This document shows positions 24,041-35,751 of a DNA stretch of 64,000 nucleotides, piece after piece. A program made the translations under genes and the position numbers. Source of the stretch: Elusimicrobiales bacterium (GTDB lineage: Bacteria > Elusimicrobiota > Elusimicrobia > Elusimicrobiales > UBA9959). The DNA is taken from contig JAQTZB010000002.1 in the NCBI GenBank assembly GCA_028688015.1, forward strand, positions 62,001 to 126,000. The letters are read 5' to 3'. Under the pieces are notes generated by a model that searched no databases, was not told the DNA's origin, and worked only from the letters and a program-made list of their open reading frames with translations. Each line of letters opens with the position of its first letter. Within the stretch, counting starts at the first letter, position 1.

Positions 24041-26353
24041 TCACAGCCCTTTCAGTTCATCCCAGAAGTCCAGCGCGTCGGCGTAGCGCATCGTCGGTTC
24101 CGGCTCAAGCGCCCGGCTGATCAGCGCGTCCACGCCGGGCGGCAGCCACGGCAGCAGCGAGCCGGCCTCGCGGTAGTCCTTGAGCAGCTTCTGCTTCTGG
24201 TTGTCCAGGCCGGTATACGGCAGCGAGCCGGTGAGCATTTCATACAGGCAGACGCCCATCGAGTAGATGTCCGACTCGCGCTTCACCACGCCGGAATGCT
24301 GCTCCGGGGCCATGTAGGCAGGCGTCCCCGAGCTGGTCTGGTGGCTCACGCGCGTCAGCCCGTCGCGCAGGGTGCAGGCCAGGCCGAAGTCCATCACCAT
24401 GGCCTTGCCGGTGTCAGCCAGCATGATGTTGGGCGGCTTCAGGTCGCGGTGGATGACGCCGTTGGCGTGGGCGTAGTGCACGGCGTCGCAGGTCCCGGCG
24501 AAGACCGTTTTGCAGTCCTCGAGCGTGAGCCGCTTTTTTTCCTTAAGCAGCGCGTGCAGGGTTTTTCCCGCCACGTATTCGAAGACCAGGTAGATCTCGC
24601 CGTCCTGCTCGATGAGGTTGTAAAGGGCGACTATGTTGGGATGGTTCAGCTTGTCCACGATGGCCGCCTCTTTGCGGAAGCGCTCGTATTCCTCGGGGTA
24701 TTCCTTCAGGTAGGAATGCATCTGCTTCACGGCCACGGTCAGGCCGCTCTTGCGGTCCAGCCCCTCGTAGATTATGCCCATGCCGCCGGCCGCCACCGTG
24801 CTGCGCAGCTCGTAGCGGCCGGCCAGCGTGATCGCCGGCGCCGGGGCCACGCGGGCGGGCGGGGCTCCAGCCGGAGGGGCCGGGCGCGGCGCCGCGGGCG
24901 GGCGGGGCGGCCCGGGCACGACCCGCGCCTTCAGCCGCTCGCGCCGTTCGGCCGAATCCCCGTGCTCGACCAGGCCGTAAAGCTCGATGGCGCGCTCGAA
25001 CGAGCCGGCCGCTTCGAAAGCTCCGGCCAGCTCGTAATAGCGTTCCGCGTCCGCCGCCGGGGCCAGTGTGGTCAGCAGGCAGTCCGCGGCCAGGCGGTCC
25101 AGCTGCCACGCCAGGTCGGGGCGCGTTTTGGCGTCGGCCAGGCGGGCCAGGCGCATGAAGGTTGCCGGCAGCGCCTCCGGCGAGGCCGCCGGATCCGGCG
25201 GCAGGGCGCCCTTCAGGCGCCTCTGCTCGAACACCGCCCCGCCGGGTCCGCGGCTCACCGGATGCGCGGCGGCTATCTCCCGGTCTATTGTGGACAGCAC
25301 CAGTCCGGCCCGCACGAAGTCGCCTAGCTGCAGATAGATCTCGAAGAGCAGACAGTAATCCGTAAGCGTCATCCGCGACTGCGGCTTTTTGAGCAGCGCG
25401 GCCAGGGCCTCCTGGTACTTCCCGGCCCGCGCGGCTGCGGCCGCCTCGCTGAAAACGCCCGGGGGCGGAGGCGGCCCGGCCGGAGCCGCCCCCCCCTGCG
25501 TTCGTGGCGCCGGCGGCCTTGTTTGGCCGGAAGCGGAGAAGAAGCGGGCAAGGCCCCTGTAAACTTTGGCCCAGGGAACCGAGACCGCCAGTATCAGCAA
25601 CCCCACCACGAAGGAGAGGATGTCGAAGAGCTGCCTGAACGCCCCCGGGCGGTTCTCCTCCCGCGCCTTGATGTTGGCGGCGAAGGCGGCCACGTCGGCG
25701 GGAGCCACGCTCACGCGCGGCCTGCCGGGCGCCCTGACGTCGGCGGATACAAGGAAATCTTCGCCGTTGGACTCTATGGCGAGGCTGCCAGGTATCACCG
25801 CCTCGGCCAGCTGCGCCTTCAGCCCGTTCATGTCTATGGACAGCTCGGCCAGGGCCCGCGCGTCGGAGGTGTACTGCCCGTGCCGCAGCTTGTACATCTC
25901 CTCGAGCTCGGCTATCCGCAGCAGCCCGCGCCGCACCGCCACCGCCGGGTCCCGGGGGCCGCCGCGCAGCTTCTCCTGGATCAGGGCGTGCATCCGCCGC
26001 ACGTCCGCGGACTGGGGCCGCATGCGCAGCAGCGCCTCGAAATCGGCCAGGGCCCTGGAATAGTCCCCCCTCGAATAGGCCGCGTAGCCGCGCTTGCTGT
26101 AGGCAGCCGCCAGCCTGGGCTCTATCTCGGCCTCCAGCTCCGGGTCCAGGCCGTAGGCCTTGCTTAAAGCTATTATCGCAGCGGTATAGTCGCCCTTGGC
26201 GTAGGCGGACAGGCCGGACCGGTAGAGGCCGCCGGCCTGCTCCTCGGCCCGGCGGTCCGCTGCGGCTGCCGGCGCGGGATCCAGGCAGCAGAGCAGCGCC
26301 GCCAGCGCCAGCGCGGCACGGGCGAATTCACAAGCTGTTTTCCCGGCTTTCAT
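24041..26353 (-). CDS. Membrane Ser/Thr protein kinase with extracytoplasmic TPRs (C-terminal kinase)
   Basis: This protein of about 770 residues has a signal peptide (to about 32), TPR repeats in the exported N-terminal part, a membrane helix near SFVVGLLILAVSVPW (about 260-280) and further TPR-like repeats. After a Pro-rich linker comes a C-terminal Hanks-type kinase domain (about 520-765) with AAGGMGIIYEG, VAVKQM, HRDLKPPN and DFGLA. The order is reversed compared with most bacterial PknB-like kinases, where the kinase is N-terminal. ATG 26353 is preferred over 26422 because it starts the signal peptide. The 120 bp upstream carries only the deaminase terminator. Confidence 0.85.
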   Translation of the reverse strand: MKAGKTACEFARAALALAALLCCLDPAPAAAADRRAEEQAGGLYRSGLSAYAKGDYTAAIIALSKAYGLDPELEAEIEPRLAAAYSKRGYAAYSRGDYSRALADFEALLRMRPQSADVRRMHALIQEKLRGGPRDPAVAVRRGLLRIAELEEMYKLRHGQYTSDARALAELSIDMNGLKAQLAEAVIPGSLAIESNGEDFLVSADVRAPGRPRVSVAPADVAAFAANIKAREENRPGAFRQLFDILSFVVGLLILAVSVPWAKVYRGLARFFSASGQTRPPAPRTQGGAAPAGPPPPPGVFSEAAAAARAGKYQEALAALLKKPQSRMTLTDYCLLFEIYLQLGDFVRAGLVLSTIDREIAAAHPVSRGPGGAVFEQRRLKGALPPDPAASPEALPATFMRLARLADAKTRPDLAWQLDRLAADCLLTTLAPAADAERYYELAGAFEAAGSFERAIELYGLVEHGDSAERRERLKARVVPGPPRPPAAPRPAPPAGAPPARVAPAPAITLAGRYELRSTVAAGGMGIIYEGLDRKSGLTVAVKQMHSYLKEYPEEYERFRKEAAIVDKLNHPNIVALYNLIEQDGEIYLVFEYVAGKTLHALLKEKKRLTLEDCKTVFAGTCDAVHYAHANGVIHRDLKPPNIMLADTGKAMVMDFGLACTLRDGLTRVSHQTSSGTPAYMAPEQHSGVVKRESDIYSMGVCLYEMLTGSLPYTGLDNQKQKLLKDYREAGSLLPWLPPGVDALISRALEPEPTMRYADALDFWDELKGL

Positions 26354-26420
26354 ACCAGTTTGAAGTATAACAAAGCGCGCCGCCCTTATCAAAGCGCCTG
26401 CGGCTGCCGGTGCGCACCGC

Positions 26421-26452
26421 AAAAAGAACCGCGGCCCCTGACGGGGCCGCGG
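26421..26452 (-). terminator. Intrinsic terminator of the 8-oxoguanine deaminase gene
   Basis: Arms CCGCGGCCCC and GGGGCCGCGG with a TGAC loop. On the minus strand TTCTTTTTG follows. Confidence 0.85.
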
Positions 26453-26473
26453 GCTCGCCTTGCCGGCTTGGCG

Positions 26474-27841
26474 CTACACGCCGGCTTTGCGGTATAGTTT
26501 CGCGGCGGCCTTGGCGGCGCGCTCGGTGAGCTTGCGCTCGTCCACGCTGACCAGGCGGCCGTTCTTCACTACCACCTTGCCGTTGACCACGGTGTGCTTG
26601 GTGCGATGCGAGGCGCCGCAGAACAGCAGCGAGGCCAGCGGGTCGGACTTGGAGCCGATATAGTCCAGGCCGCTCACGTCGAAGATGGCCAGGTCGGCAG
26701 CCTTGCCGGGCTCGATGGAGCCGATGTCGGAGCGGCCCAGCACGGCGGCGCCGCCGCGGGTGGCCAGCTCCAGCGCCTTGCGGGCTGGCATGGCCTTCAC
26801 GTTCTCCAGGCGGTGCACCAGCATGCACTGGCGCGCCTCGCCCAGCATGTCGGAAGAGTCGTTGGAGGCGGAGCCGTCCACGCCGAGGCCGACGGGAACT
26901 TTGTGTTTCAGGAACATCGGCACCGGCGCTATGCCCGAGCCCAGCCGCAGGTTGGAGCAGGGGCAATGGGCCACGCCGGTATGGGTATGGCCCATCTTCT
27001 TCGCCTCGGCCTCGTTGATGTAGACGCAGTGGGCGAACCAGGCATTGCCTTCCTCGACCCAACCCACGCTTTCCATATACTCCAGCGGGCGCATCTTGAA
27101 CAGTTTTTTGCAGAACGCTTCCTCGTCCCTGGTCTCGGCGAGGTGGGTGTGCATGCGCACGCCCCATTTCTTGGCCATCTCGGCTGTGATCTTGAGGAGT
27201 TCCGTCGTGACCGAGAAAGGCGAGCAAGGCGCCATGGCCACGTTGGTCATGGCGAACTTCTCGCGGCCGTGGAACTTGTTAACCAGGCGCTCGCAGTCCT
27301 TCAGGATGAAGTCCTCTTTCTGCACTACGGAGTCCGGCGGCAGACCGCCCTTGCTGCGCCCGCGCGACATGGAACCGCGCGTGGCGGTAAAGCGCATCCC
27401 CACTTCGCGCGCCGCGGCTATCTGCGTGTCTATAAAGAAGCCGCTGTCCTGCTTGGGAAAGAGGTAAAGGTGGTCGGAGCTCGTAGTGCAGCCGGTGAGC
27501 AGCAGCTCGCCCAGGCCGGCCTGGGTGCTGGCGTAGATGGCCTCTGGGTCGACGTGCTTCCAGATATCATAGAGGTAGACCAGCCAGTCGAACAGCTCCG
27601 CGTCCTGCACCTTGGGCAAATTGCGGGTAAGCGTCTGGTAGAGATGGTGGTGCGTGTTCACCATGCCGGGCATGACCACGCAGCCCTTGGCGTCTATAAC
27701 GGTGTCGGCCTTTACCTTGAGGCCTTTGCCTACTTTTTTTATTTCCGGGCCTTCTATGTAGACGTCCCCGCCCTTGATCTCGCGGCCGGCGTCGTCCATG
27801 GTGGCCAGCACTTCGGCGTTCTTGATAAGGAGTGTTTTCAT
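26474..27841 (-). CDS. 8-oxoguanine deaminase-like amidohydrolase
   Basis: This 455-residue member of the cyclic-amidine branch of the amidohydrolase superfamily closely resembles characterised 8-oxoguanine deaminases (8-oxoguanine to urate plus ammonia). It also resembles AtzB-like ethylaminohydrolases. Metal ligands lie in NTHHHLYQ (about residues 62-69), HTHLAE (about 232), AHCV (about 268) and the Asp of LGVDGSASND (about 318). TTSSDHLY and VAHCPCSNLRL are family-typical. A product such as urate or xanthine would link it to the Mo hydroxylases nearby. The start has AGAGGAC upstream; the promoter region is shared with the divergent kinase gene. Confidence 0.87.
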   Translation of the reverse strand: MKTLLIKNAEVLATMDDAGREIKGGDVYIEGPEIKKVGKGLKVKADTVIDAKGCVVMPGMVNTHHHLYQTLTRNLPKVQDAELFDWLVYLYDIWKHVDPEAIYASTQAGLGELLLTGCTTSSDHLYLFPKQDSGFFIDTQIAAAREVGMRFTATRGSMSRGRSKGGLPPDSVVQKEDFILKDCERLVNKFHGREKFAMTNVAMAPCSPFSVTTELLKITAEMAKKWGVRMHTHLAETRDEEAFCKKLFKMRPLEYMESVGWVEEGNAWFAHCVYINEAEAKKMGHTHTGVAHCPCSNLRLGSGIAPVPMFLKHKVPVGLGVDGSASNDSSDMLGEARQCMLVHRLENVKAMPARKALELATRGGAAVLGRSDIGSIEPGKAADLAIFDVSGLDYIGSKSDPLASLLFCGASHRTKHTVVNGKVVVKNGRLVSVDERKLTERAAKAAAKLYRKAGV

Positions 27842-27871
27842 GTTGTCCTCTGGAAATTTATAGCTTTGAAT

Positions 27872-27884
27872 ATTATAGTAAAAT
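27872..27884. promoter_or_regulatory. Back-to-back -10 elements between deaminase and kinase
   Basis: Minus-strand TATAAT (27877-27872) points to the deaminase and plus-strand TAAAAT (27879-27884) to the kinase at 27895, packed in a 53-bp gap. No convincing -35 boxes are seen. Confidence 0.45.
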
Positions 27885-27894
27885 CAATTTAAGC

Positions 27895-30473
<2,579 letters not shown>

Positions 30474-30477
<4 letters not shown>

Positions 30478-31421
30478 CCGCCCCGCCGACGCTCAGGCTG
30501 CGGCTGAAGAAGCCGCTGGCGCGCGGGATCCGCGAGCTGAAGCTGCTGGACCCGACCATCTCGGACCTGGCAGGCCTCATCACCGGCGTGAAGCCCGTCA
30601 CCTACACCGATTACAGCGAAAGCGACTGGCCTTACATTAAAGGCCTCTGCGACGCGCTCGGCCTGGTCTATTCCGACCCCGAGGCCGCGGCGGCGCGGCG
30701 CGGCAAGCACCTGGGCGCGGCGCCCGGCGGGCGGCGCATGCTGCTGCTGGCTAAAAAGCCGGGGCCGCTGAAGGCGGCTACTGCCGCCTGGGGCAAGTCG
30801 GCCATCGACCGCGACTGGGGAATATTGCTGGGCTACCCGGAATGCTGCGTGGACGCCTATATCCGCTGGCGCACGGGTTTTCACGAGAAGAAAGACCTGG
30901 TCCGCTTCACGGCCGAGAACACCCCCGCAGGCGAGCCTTGGGATTTCCGCCTCAACAATATCGTCAACTATTTTTCCCGCGTGTACGGCGCCGACGAGCG
31001 GCAGAGCCGCCTGATCAGCGACCTGAACCAGCGCGCCGGCCTCCTGATCTCTATCGCCCACGTGGCCAGCTGGCATTCCTGCTCCTACCTCTGCCGGGAA
31101 AGTTCTAAAAAGGCCGCGGCGATCTTCGGCTTTTTCGAAGAGTACGCCCCGGCTTACGCCGCGGGCCTCAAGCGGCTGCTGGCGCGCCCTTTCCTCTTCG
31201 TGGATAAGTACGATTTCCTCCCGCTCGAAAAAAAGGCCGGGGCCGGGTGGACCTACGCCTACCCCGCGCTGCCGCTGGGCCTGCTCCCGCCGGCGCGCGC
31301 GGCGGCGCTGAAGAGCGCCGGCGCGCTGGAGCTGGCCGAACGCGGCCTGAAGTTGGGCGGCAGCACCCTCAAAACGGGCGCCGCGCCGATAATATTAAAT
31401 TTTTCTTCCCGAAATTTATAA
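30474..31421 (+). CDS. GYPxCC-motif protein, DUF483-like, function unknown
   Basis: This 315-residue protein starts at a GTG overlapping the kinase stop. The central motif GYPECCVDAYIRWR (about residues 121-134) resembles that of DUF483 proteins, and a second Cys pair occurs in HSCSYLC (about 200-206). Such paired cysteines suggest metal or Fe-S binding or redox chemistry. No membrane segment or signal peptide is visible. Tight coupling to the kinase suggests that it is a partner or substrate. The DUF483 assignment is from memory of the motif and is tentative. Confidence 0.6.
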
Positions 31422-31457
31422 AATAGAACTGCGGACGACACGACAGGAGCACCTATC

Positions 31458-33911
31458 ATGAAAAAGATCCAATTCCTTTCCGACGCGCAGCTTAAGACCG
31501 AAGCGGAGCGCTGCCTCTACTGCGAGGACAAGCCCTGTCAGAAGGCCTGCCCGGCCGACTGCTCGCCCGCGGACTTCATCATGGCCGTGCGGCAGCTGGC
31601 CGATTCCGATTTCAAGCGTTCTGCGGCCCTCATCATGGGGCACAACACCTTCGGCGGGGTCTGCGGCGCGGTCTGCCCCGACTGGTTCTGCGTGAAGGCC
31701 TGCTCGCGCAAGCTCTTCGACAACCCCATCAATATCCCCGCCGTGCAGGCGGCCGTGGTGCAGAAGGCCAAAGAGCTGGGCGTAATGCCCAAGTTCAAGA
31801 AGGCCAAGCCTAACGGCAAGAAAGTGGCCGTAGTCGGCGCGGGCCCGGCGGGCTTCGCCGCTGCCGGCACGCTGGCGCAGCTCGGCTACAAAGTGGATAT
31901 TTTCGAGAAGGACAAGCGGGCCGGCGGCGCCTGCAATCTGATCCCCGACAAGCGCTTTCCCAAGCAAGTGCTGGCCACCGAGATAGAGTGGATAAAGAAG
32001 CTTGGAGACATTTCCGTGAAGACAGGCTCAGCCGTCAAGGAGCCCGCCGGCCTGCTGAAAAACTACGCCGCTGTAATAGTTACCGCCGGCGTGGAAGAAC
32101 AGCTCAAGCTCAATATCGAGAATGAAGCCTTGGGCGTGGAAGGCCTGGAATACCTCAGGAACACCTCCAGGTACAAGGTAAAGGGCCGGAACGTGGCCGT
32201 GATAGGCGGCGGCGCTGTGGCGGCAGACTGCGCCATGAAGGCCCTGCAGTTAGGCGCGGCCAAGGCCGAGATCTTCACCCGCAAGAACATCGGCGCCATA
32301 CAGTTGCCCGAGCACGAGCTGCGCGACATCCTGAAGGCCGGCATCGACATCAACGGCAAAAGCCGCATCACCGCCATCCTCAAGGGCGGAAAAGGCATAA
32401 AGGTAGTCCGCCTCGACGACAAGGCAAAGGACATCCCCGGCACCGAGCAGGTCCGCGCCGATATACAGTTCGTAGTGCTGGCCATCAAGAACATCCCCGT
32501 CTTCAAGGACAAGGGCGAGAAGGGTGTGTTCCTGGCCGGCGACTGCAAGGAAGGCGCGGCCACCGTGGTTGAAGGCGCGGCTTCCGGCAAGAACGCCGCC
32601 ATGGCCGCCCACGCCTACATACAGAAAGAAAAAGCCCCGGCGATCAAAGATCACAAGAAGAGCCATGTTATACTGGCCGGCCGCGACCTGAGGCCGGTGG
32701 ACCTGAGCTGCGACTTCTTCGGCCGCAAGCTGAAGTCGCCGTTCATCATTTCCGCCTCCCCCCACTCGGACGGCTACGACCAGGTGAAGCGCGCCTACGA
32801 GGCCGGCTGGCCCGGCGTGGTGATGAAGACCGCCTTCGACGGCCTGCACATCCACATCCCGTCGGAATACATGGTGACCTTCACCGAGAACACCTACGGC
32901 AACTCCGACAACGTCTCCGGCCACCCGCTCGACCGCGTCTGCGCCGAGATAAAGAAGCTCGTTAAGGAATACCCCGACCGGCTGACCGCGGCCTCCACCG
33001 GCGGCCCGGTGACCGGCAACGACGAGTTCGACAGGAAGGGCTGGCAGAGCAATACGCTCAAGCTCGAGAAGGCCGGCGCTATGGCCATAGAGTATTCGCT
33101 GTCCTGCCCGCAGGGCGGCGACGGCACAAAGGGCGACATCGTGTCGCAGGACCCCGAGCTGTCGGCCAAGATCATAGGCTGGGTGATGGAAGTCTCCGAC
33201 CCGAACATTCCCAAGCTCTTCAAGCTGACCGGCGCGGTCACAGCCATCTGGCAGGTGGTCAACGCGATAAAGCAGGTCTACGCCAAGTACCCGCACAAGA
33301 AGGCCGGCATCACGCTCGCCAACTCCTTCCCGGCGCTGGCCTTCCGCCCGCGCCTGTCGGGCAAGGGCAAGTGGGAAGAGGGCATGATAGTGGGCATGAG
33401 CGGCGAGGGCGTGGCCCCCATCAGCAACCTGACCATCTCCAAGGCCGTGAACCTCGGAGTGCCGATCTCCGGCAACGGCGGGCCCATGGACTACAAAGCG
33501 GCGGCGCATTTCCTGGCGCTGGGCGCCAGGAGCGTGCAGTTCTGCACCATAGTGATGAAGTACGGCTTCAATATAATCGGCGACCTGGAAGCCGGCCTCA
33601 GCCATATGCTGGAGGAGAAGGGCTACAAGTCCGTCGGGGAGTTCGTCGGTTGCGCCCTGCCCGGCCCGGTCACCAACTTCCCGGACCTCACGCCCGTGAA
33701 GAATATTCCGTCGGTGGACGCGCAGCTGTGCCGCCACTGCGGCAACTGCGAGCGTTGCGGCTACCTGGCCGTGAAGCTGGACAAGGACGGCATCCCGGCC
33801 TTCGACGCGTCGAAGTGCATAGGCTGCTCGCTCTGCGCCAAGAAATGCTTCTCGGGCGCGCTGAAAATGCGCAAGCGCACCCCGGCTGAACTCAAGGTCT
33901 GCCCGGACTAA
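31458..33911 (+). CDS. Dihydropyrimidine dehydrogenase-like PreT-PreA fusion
   Basis: This 817-residue multidomain flavoprotein has the same order as mammalian DPD. An N-terminal Cys-rich Fe-S domain (about 15-90, CEDKPCQKAC and CGAVCPDWFCVKAC) comes first. FAD/NAD(P)H Rossmann domains (about 118-395, VVGAGPAGFAAAG and VIGGGAVAADCA) follow, then an FMN barrel (about 405-715) and a C-terminal ferredoxin part (CRHCGNCERC; CIGCSLCAKKC). DPD reduces uracil or thymine. In the active loop (DIVSQDPE) the catalytic Cys of mammalian DPD is replaced, and a substrate Asn appears to be Ser (SLSCP). The true ring substrate is therefore uncertain. A good ribosome binding site (CAGGAG) precedes the ATG; a TATAAA box overlaps the previous gene's end. 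Confidence 0.85.
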   Translation: MKKIQFLSDAQLKTEAERCLYCEDKPCQKACPADCSPADFIMAVRQLADSDFKRSAALIMGHNTFGGVCGAVCPDWFCVKACSRKLFDNPINIPAVQAAVVQKAKELGVMPKFKKAKPNGKKVAVVGAGPAGFAAAGTLAQLGYKVDIFEKDKRAGGACNLIPDKRFPKQVLATEIEWIKKLGDISVKTGSAVKEPAGLLKNYAAVIVTAGVEEQLKLNIENEALGVEGLEYLRNTSRYKVKGRNVAVIGGGAVAADCAMKALQLGAAKAEIFTRKNIGAIQLPEHELRDILKAGIDINGKSRITAILKGGKGIKVVRLDDKAKDIPGTEQVRADIQFVVLAIKNIPVFKDKGEKGVFLAGDCKEGAATVVEGAASGKNAAMAAHAYIQKEKAPAIKDHKKSHVILAGRDLRPVDLSCDFFGRKLKSPFIISASPHSDGYDQVKRAYEAGWPGVVMKTAFDGLHIHIPSEYMVTFTENTYGNSDNVSGHPLDRVCAEIKKLVKEYPDRLTAASTGGPVTGNDEFDRKGWQSNTLKLEKAGAMAIEYSLSCPQGGDGTKGDIVSQDPELSAKIIGWVMEVSDPNIPKLFKLTGAVTAIWQVVNAIKQVYAKYPHKKAGITLANSFPALAFRPRLSGKGKWEEGMIVGMSGEGVAPISNLTISKAVNLGVPISGNGGPMDYKAAAHFLALGARSVQFCTIVMKYGFNIIGDLEAGLSHMLEEKGYKSVGEFVGCALPGPVTNFPDLTPVKNIPSVDAQLCRHCGNCERCGYLAVKLDKDGIPAFDASKCIGCSLCAKKCFSGALKMRKRTPAELKVCPD

Positions 33912-33938
33912 GGCGGAAGGCTGGAGATTAGAGGAATT

Positions 33939-35264
33939 ATGGCTAAATCGATACTGATAAAAAACGGAATTATCGCCACACTGGGCGAGAAGAACAAGAT
34001 CCTGACGGGCCACGCCCTGCTGATCGAGGACGGGCTCATCAAGAAGATAGCCCCGCAGAAGAGTTTCAAGGGCAAGTACGGCAAGGTCATCGACGCCGCC
34101 GGCAAGCTGGTGATGCCCGGCTTCATCAACGCGCATATGCATTTCTACAGCACCTTCGCGCGCGGCCTGGGCAAGGCCGACCCGTCCAAGAGCTTCGTGG
34201 AGATCCTCAACAACCTCTGGTGGCGCCTGGACAAGCAGTTGACCAACGCCGACTCTTACTACAGCGCCGCCATACCGCTGATCAACGCCGTGCGCAAGGG
34301 CACAACCACCATCATCGACCACCACGCCAGCCCCTTCGCCATCACCGGCTCCCTGGCGGCCGTGGAGAAGGCCGTGCGCGAGACCGGGCTGCGCGCCTGC
34401 CTGTGTTACGAGGTCTCCGACCGCGACGGCAAGGAAAAGGCCAAGGAAGGCCTGGACGAGAACTCCGCCTTCATAGCCGCCTGCCAGGCCCGCAAGGACA
34501 ACATGGTGAAGGCCCTGTTCGGCCTGCACGCCTCTTTCACCATCACCGACGAGACGCTGGAGGAGGCGGCCTACCGCGGCCACAAGCTGGGCGTGGGCTT
34601 CCACATCCACACCGCGGAGTCGCAGGCGGACCAGCTGCACTGCGAATCCCACCACAAGCTGCGCGTGGTGGAGCGCCTGCGCGACTTCGGCATCCTGGGC
34701 CGCCAGTCCATAGCCGCGCACTGCGTGCACGTCAACGATGAGGAAATAGAGATCTTAAAGAAAACCGAGACGGCCGTGGCGCACAACCCGCAGTCCAACG
34801 CCAACAACTCCGTAGGCATCGCCGACGTGGCCAACATGGCGCGGCGCGGCGTGCTGGTGGGCCTGGGCACCGACGCCATGACGGTCAACATGCTCGAAGA
34901 GCTGCGCTGCGCGCTGTGGCTGCAGCACCTCAAGCACGACCCGTCGCACGGCTTCATGGAGGTGGCGAACGCGCTGCTGGTCAACAACGCCAAGATCGCC
35001 AACCGCTATTTCAAGAACGTCGGCGAGCTGAAGCCCGGCTACGCGGCGGACATCGCGATAATAGACTACATGCCCCCCACGCCGATGGACGCCTCCAACT
35101 TCGCCGGGCACCTCATATTCGGCGTCAGCCAGAGCACAGTGGACACCACCATCTGCGCCGGCCGCGTGCTGATGGAGGGCAAGAAGCTCAAGCTCGGCCT
35201 CGACGAGGAAGAGGTTTCCCGCAAGTCCGCAGAACTAGCCAAGAAGCTCTGGAGCCGGTTCTAA
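33939..35264 (+). CDS. ssnA: SsnA-family amidohydrolase
   Basis: This 441-residue protein strongly resembles SsnA, a metal-dependent amidohydrolase of the chlorohydrolase/guanine-deaminase group. Metal ligands are in NAHMHFYS (about residues 66-73), HIHTAES (about 223), AAHCVHV and LGTDAM (about 310). NNLWWRLDKQL and IIDHHASP are SsnA-typical. In Enterobacteria ssnA lies with ygfK and xdhD, a set tied to selenium-dependent Mo hydroxylases and, in gut anaerobes, to urate breakdown. Here it lies 27 bp after the DPD-like gene with AGAGGA as ribosome binding site. It probably deaminates or opens a purine-like ring. Confidence 0.87.
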   Translation: MAKSILIKNGIIATLGEKNKILTGHALLIEDGLIKKIAPQKSFKGKYGKVIDAAGKLVMPGFINAHMHFYSTFARGLGKADPSKSFVEILNNLWWRLDKQLTNADSYYSAAIPLINAVRKGTTTIIDHHASPFAITGSLAAVEKAVRETGLRACLCYEVSDRDGKEKAKEGLDENSAFIAACQARKDNMVKALFGLHASFTITDETLEEAAYRGHKLGVGFHIHTAESQADQLHCESHHKLRVVERLRDFGILGRQSIAAHCVHVNDEEIEILKKTETAVAHNPQSNANNSVGIADVANMARRGVLVGLGTDAMTVNMLEELRCALWLQHLKHDPSHGFMEVANALLVNNAKIANRYFKNVGELKPGYAADIAIIDYMPPTPMDASNFAGHLIFGVSQSTVDTTICAGRVLMEGKKLKLGLDEEEVSRKSAELAKKLWSRF

Positions 35265-35284
35265 ACTGAACCTTCGTCCCGGGC

Positions 35285-35317
35285 AAGAAGCCGGCCGCGC
35301 GCCGGCTTCTTTCTTTT
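35285..35317 (+). terminator. Intrinsic terminator after ssnA
   Basis: Arms AAGAAGCCGGC and GCCGGCTTCTT with a CGCGC loop, followed by TCTTTT. Confidence 0.85.
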
Positions 35318-35322
35318 GGGCC

Positions 35323-35351
35323 TTGACAAGCGCGGGCGCGCCTGCTAAACT
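35323..35351 (+). promoter_or_regulatory. Sigma70 promoter of the gntR-ABC operon
   Basis: Perfect TTGACA (35323-35328), 17-bp spacer, TAAACT (35346-35351). Predicted +1 lies at about 35358, inside the palindromic operator. Confidence 0.8.
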
Positions 35352-35354
35352 ATC

Positions 35355-35378
35355 ACTGTGCTAGCATACTAGCACAGT
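35355..35378. promoter_or_regulatory. Palindromic operator, probably bound by the GntR regulator
   Basis: A perfect 10-bp inverted repeat, half-site ACTGTGCTAG (35355-35364), spacer CATA, ends one base before the gntR start codon. It covers the predicted +1 and the place where a ribosome binding site should be. This is typical of autorepression by YtrA-type GntR regulators; the binding partner is inferred from position. Confidence 0.75.
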
Positions 35379-35379
35379 T

Positions 35380-35751
35380 ATGATCACCTTAAACCAATTC
35401 TCGCAGGTGCCGATCTACGACCAGATCAAGCTGGGCCTCAAAGGCCTGGTGAAGAAGGGGCTGCTGCGCCCCGGCGACGCGGCCCCCTCCATCAGGAAGA
35501 TGGCCGCCGACCTGAAAGTGAACCCCAACACGGTGGCCCGCGCCTTCCGCGAACTGACCGCCGAGGGCTTCTTCGAAAGCCTCCGCGGCCAGGAGAACAT
35601 AATTTCCCCCCGGGCCGGCACCCTGGCCGCGCACGCCGCCCGCGAAGTATCCGAAAACCTGGAAGCGGCCCTGAAAGGCGCGCTGGAAAGCGGTTTTTCG
35701 TGGAGCGAGATAGACAAGATGATCTCCGTCCTTAAGAGGAAACTATTATGA
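35380..35751 (+). CDS. GntR-family (YtrA type) transcriptional regulator
   Basis: This 123-residue regulator has an N-terminal winged helix of the GntR family (about residues 10-75), including QIKLGLKGLVKKGLL and KVNPNTVARAFRELTAEGF. Only a short helical tail follows, as in the YtrA subfamily that controls adjacent ABC transporters. The ATG has no Shine-Dalgarno sequence and a leader of only about 22 nt that is filled by the operator, so repressor binding and translation may be linked. The stop overlaps the ATPase gene (ATGA). Confidence 0.9.
   Translation: MITLNQFSQVPIYDQIKLGLKGLVKKGLLRPGDAAPSIRKMAADLKVNPNTVARAFRELTAEGFFESLRGQENIISPRAGTLAAHAAREVSENLEAALKGALESGFSWSEIDKMISVLKRKLL

Noticed and set aside
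31458..33911. YgfK (putative selenate reductase subunit), because ssnA follows
   Set aside because: YgfK has its FMN-barrel-like part first and the GltD-like part after it. Here the order is Fe-S, FAD/NAD, barrel, ferredoxin, as in DPD, and the sequence motifs match PreT and PreA.
32250..34730. Minus-strand open frame of about 825 codons opposite the DPD-like gene and ssnA
   Set aside because: Shadow frame with His/Gly/Ala-rich composition; the plus strand codes for well-conserved proteins.
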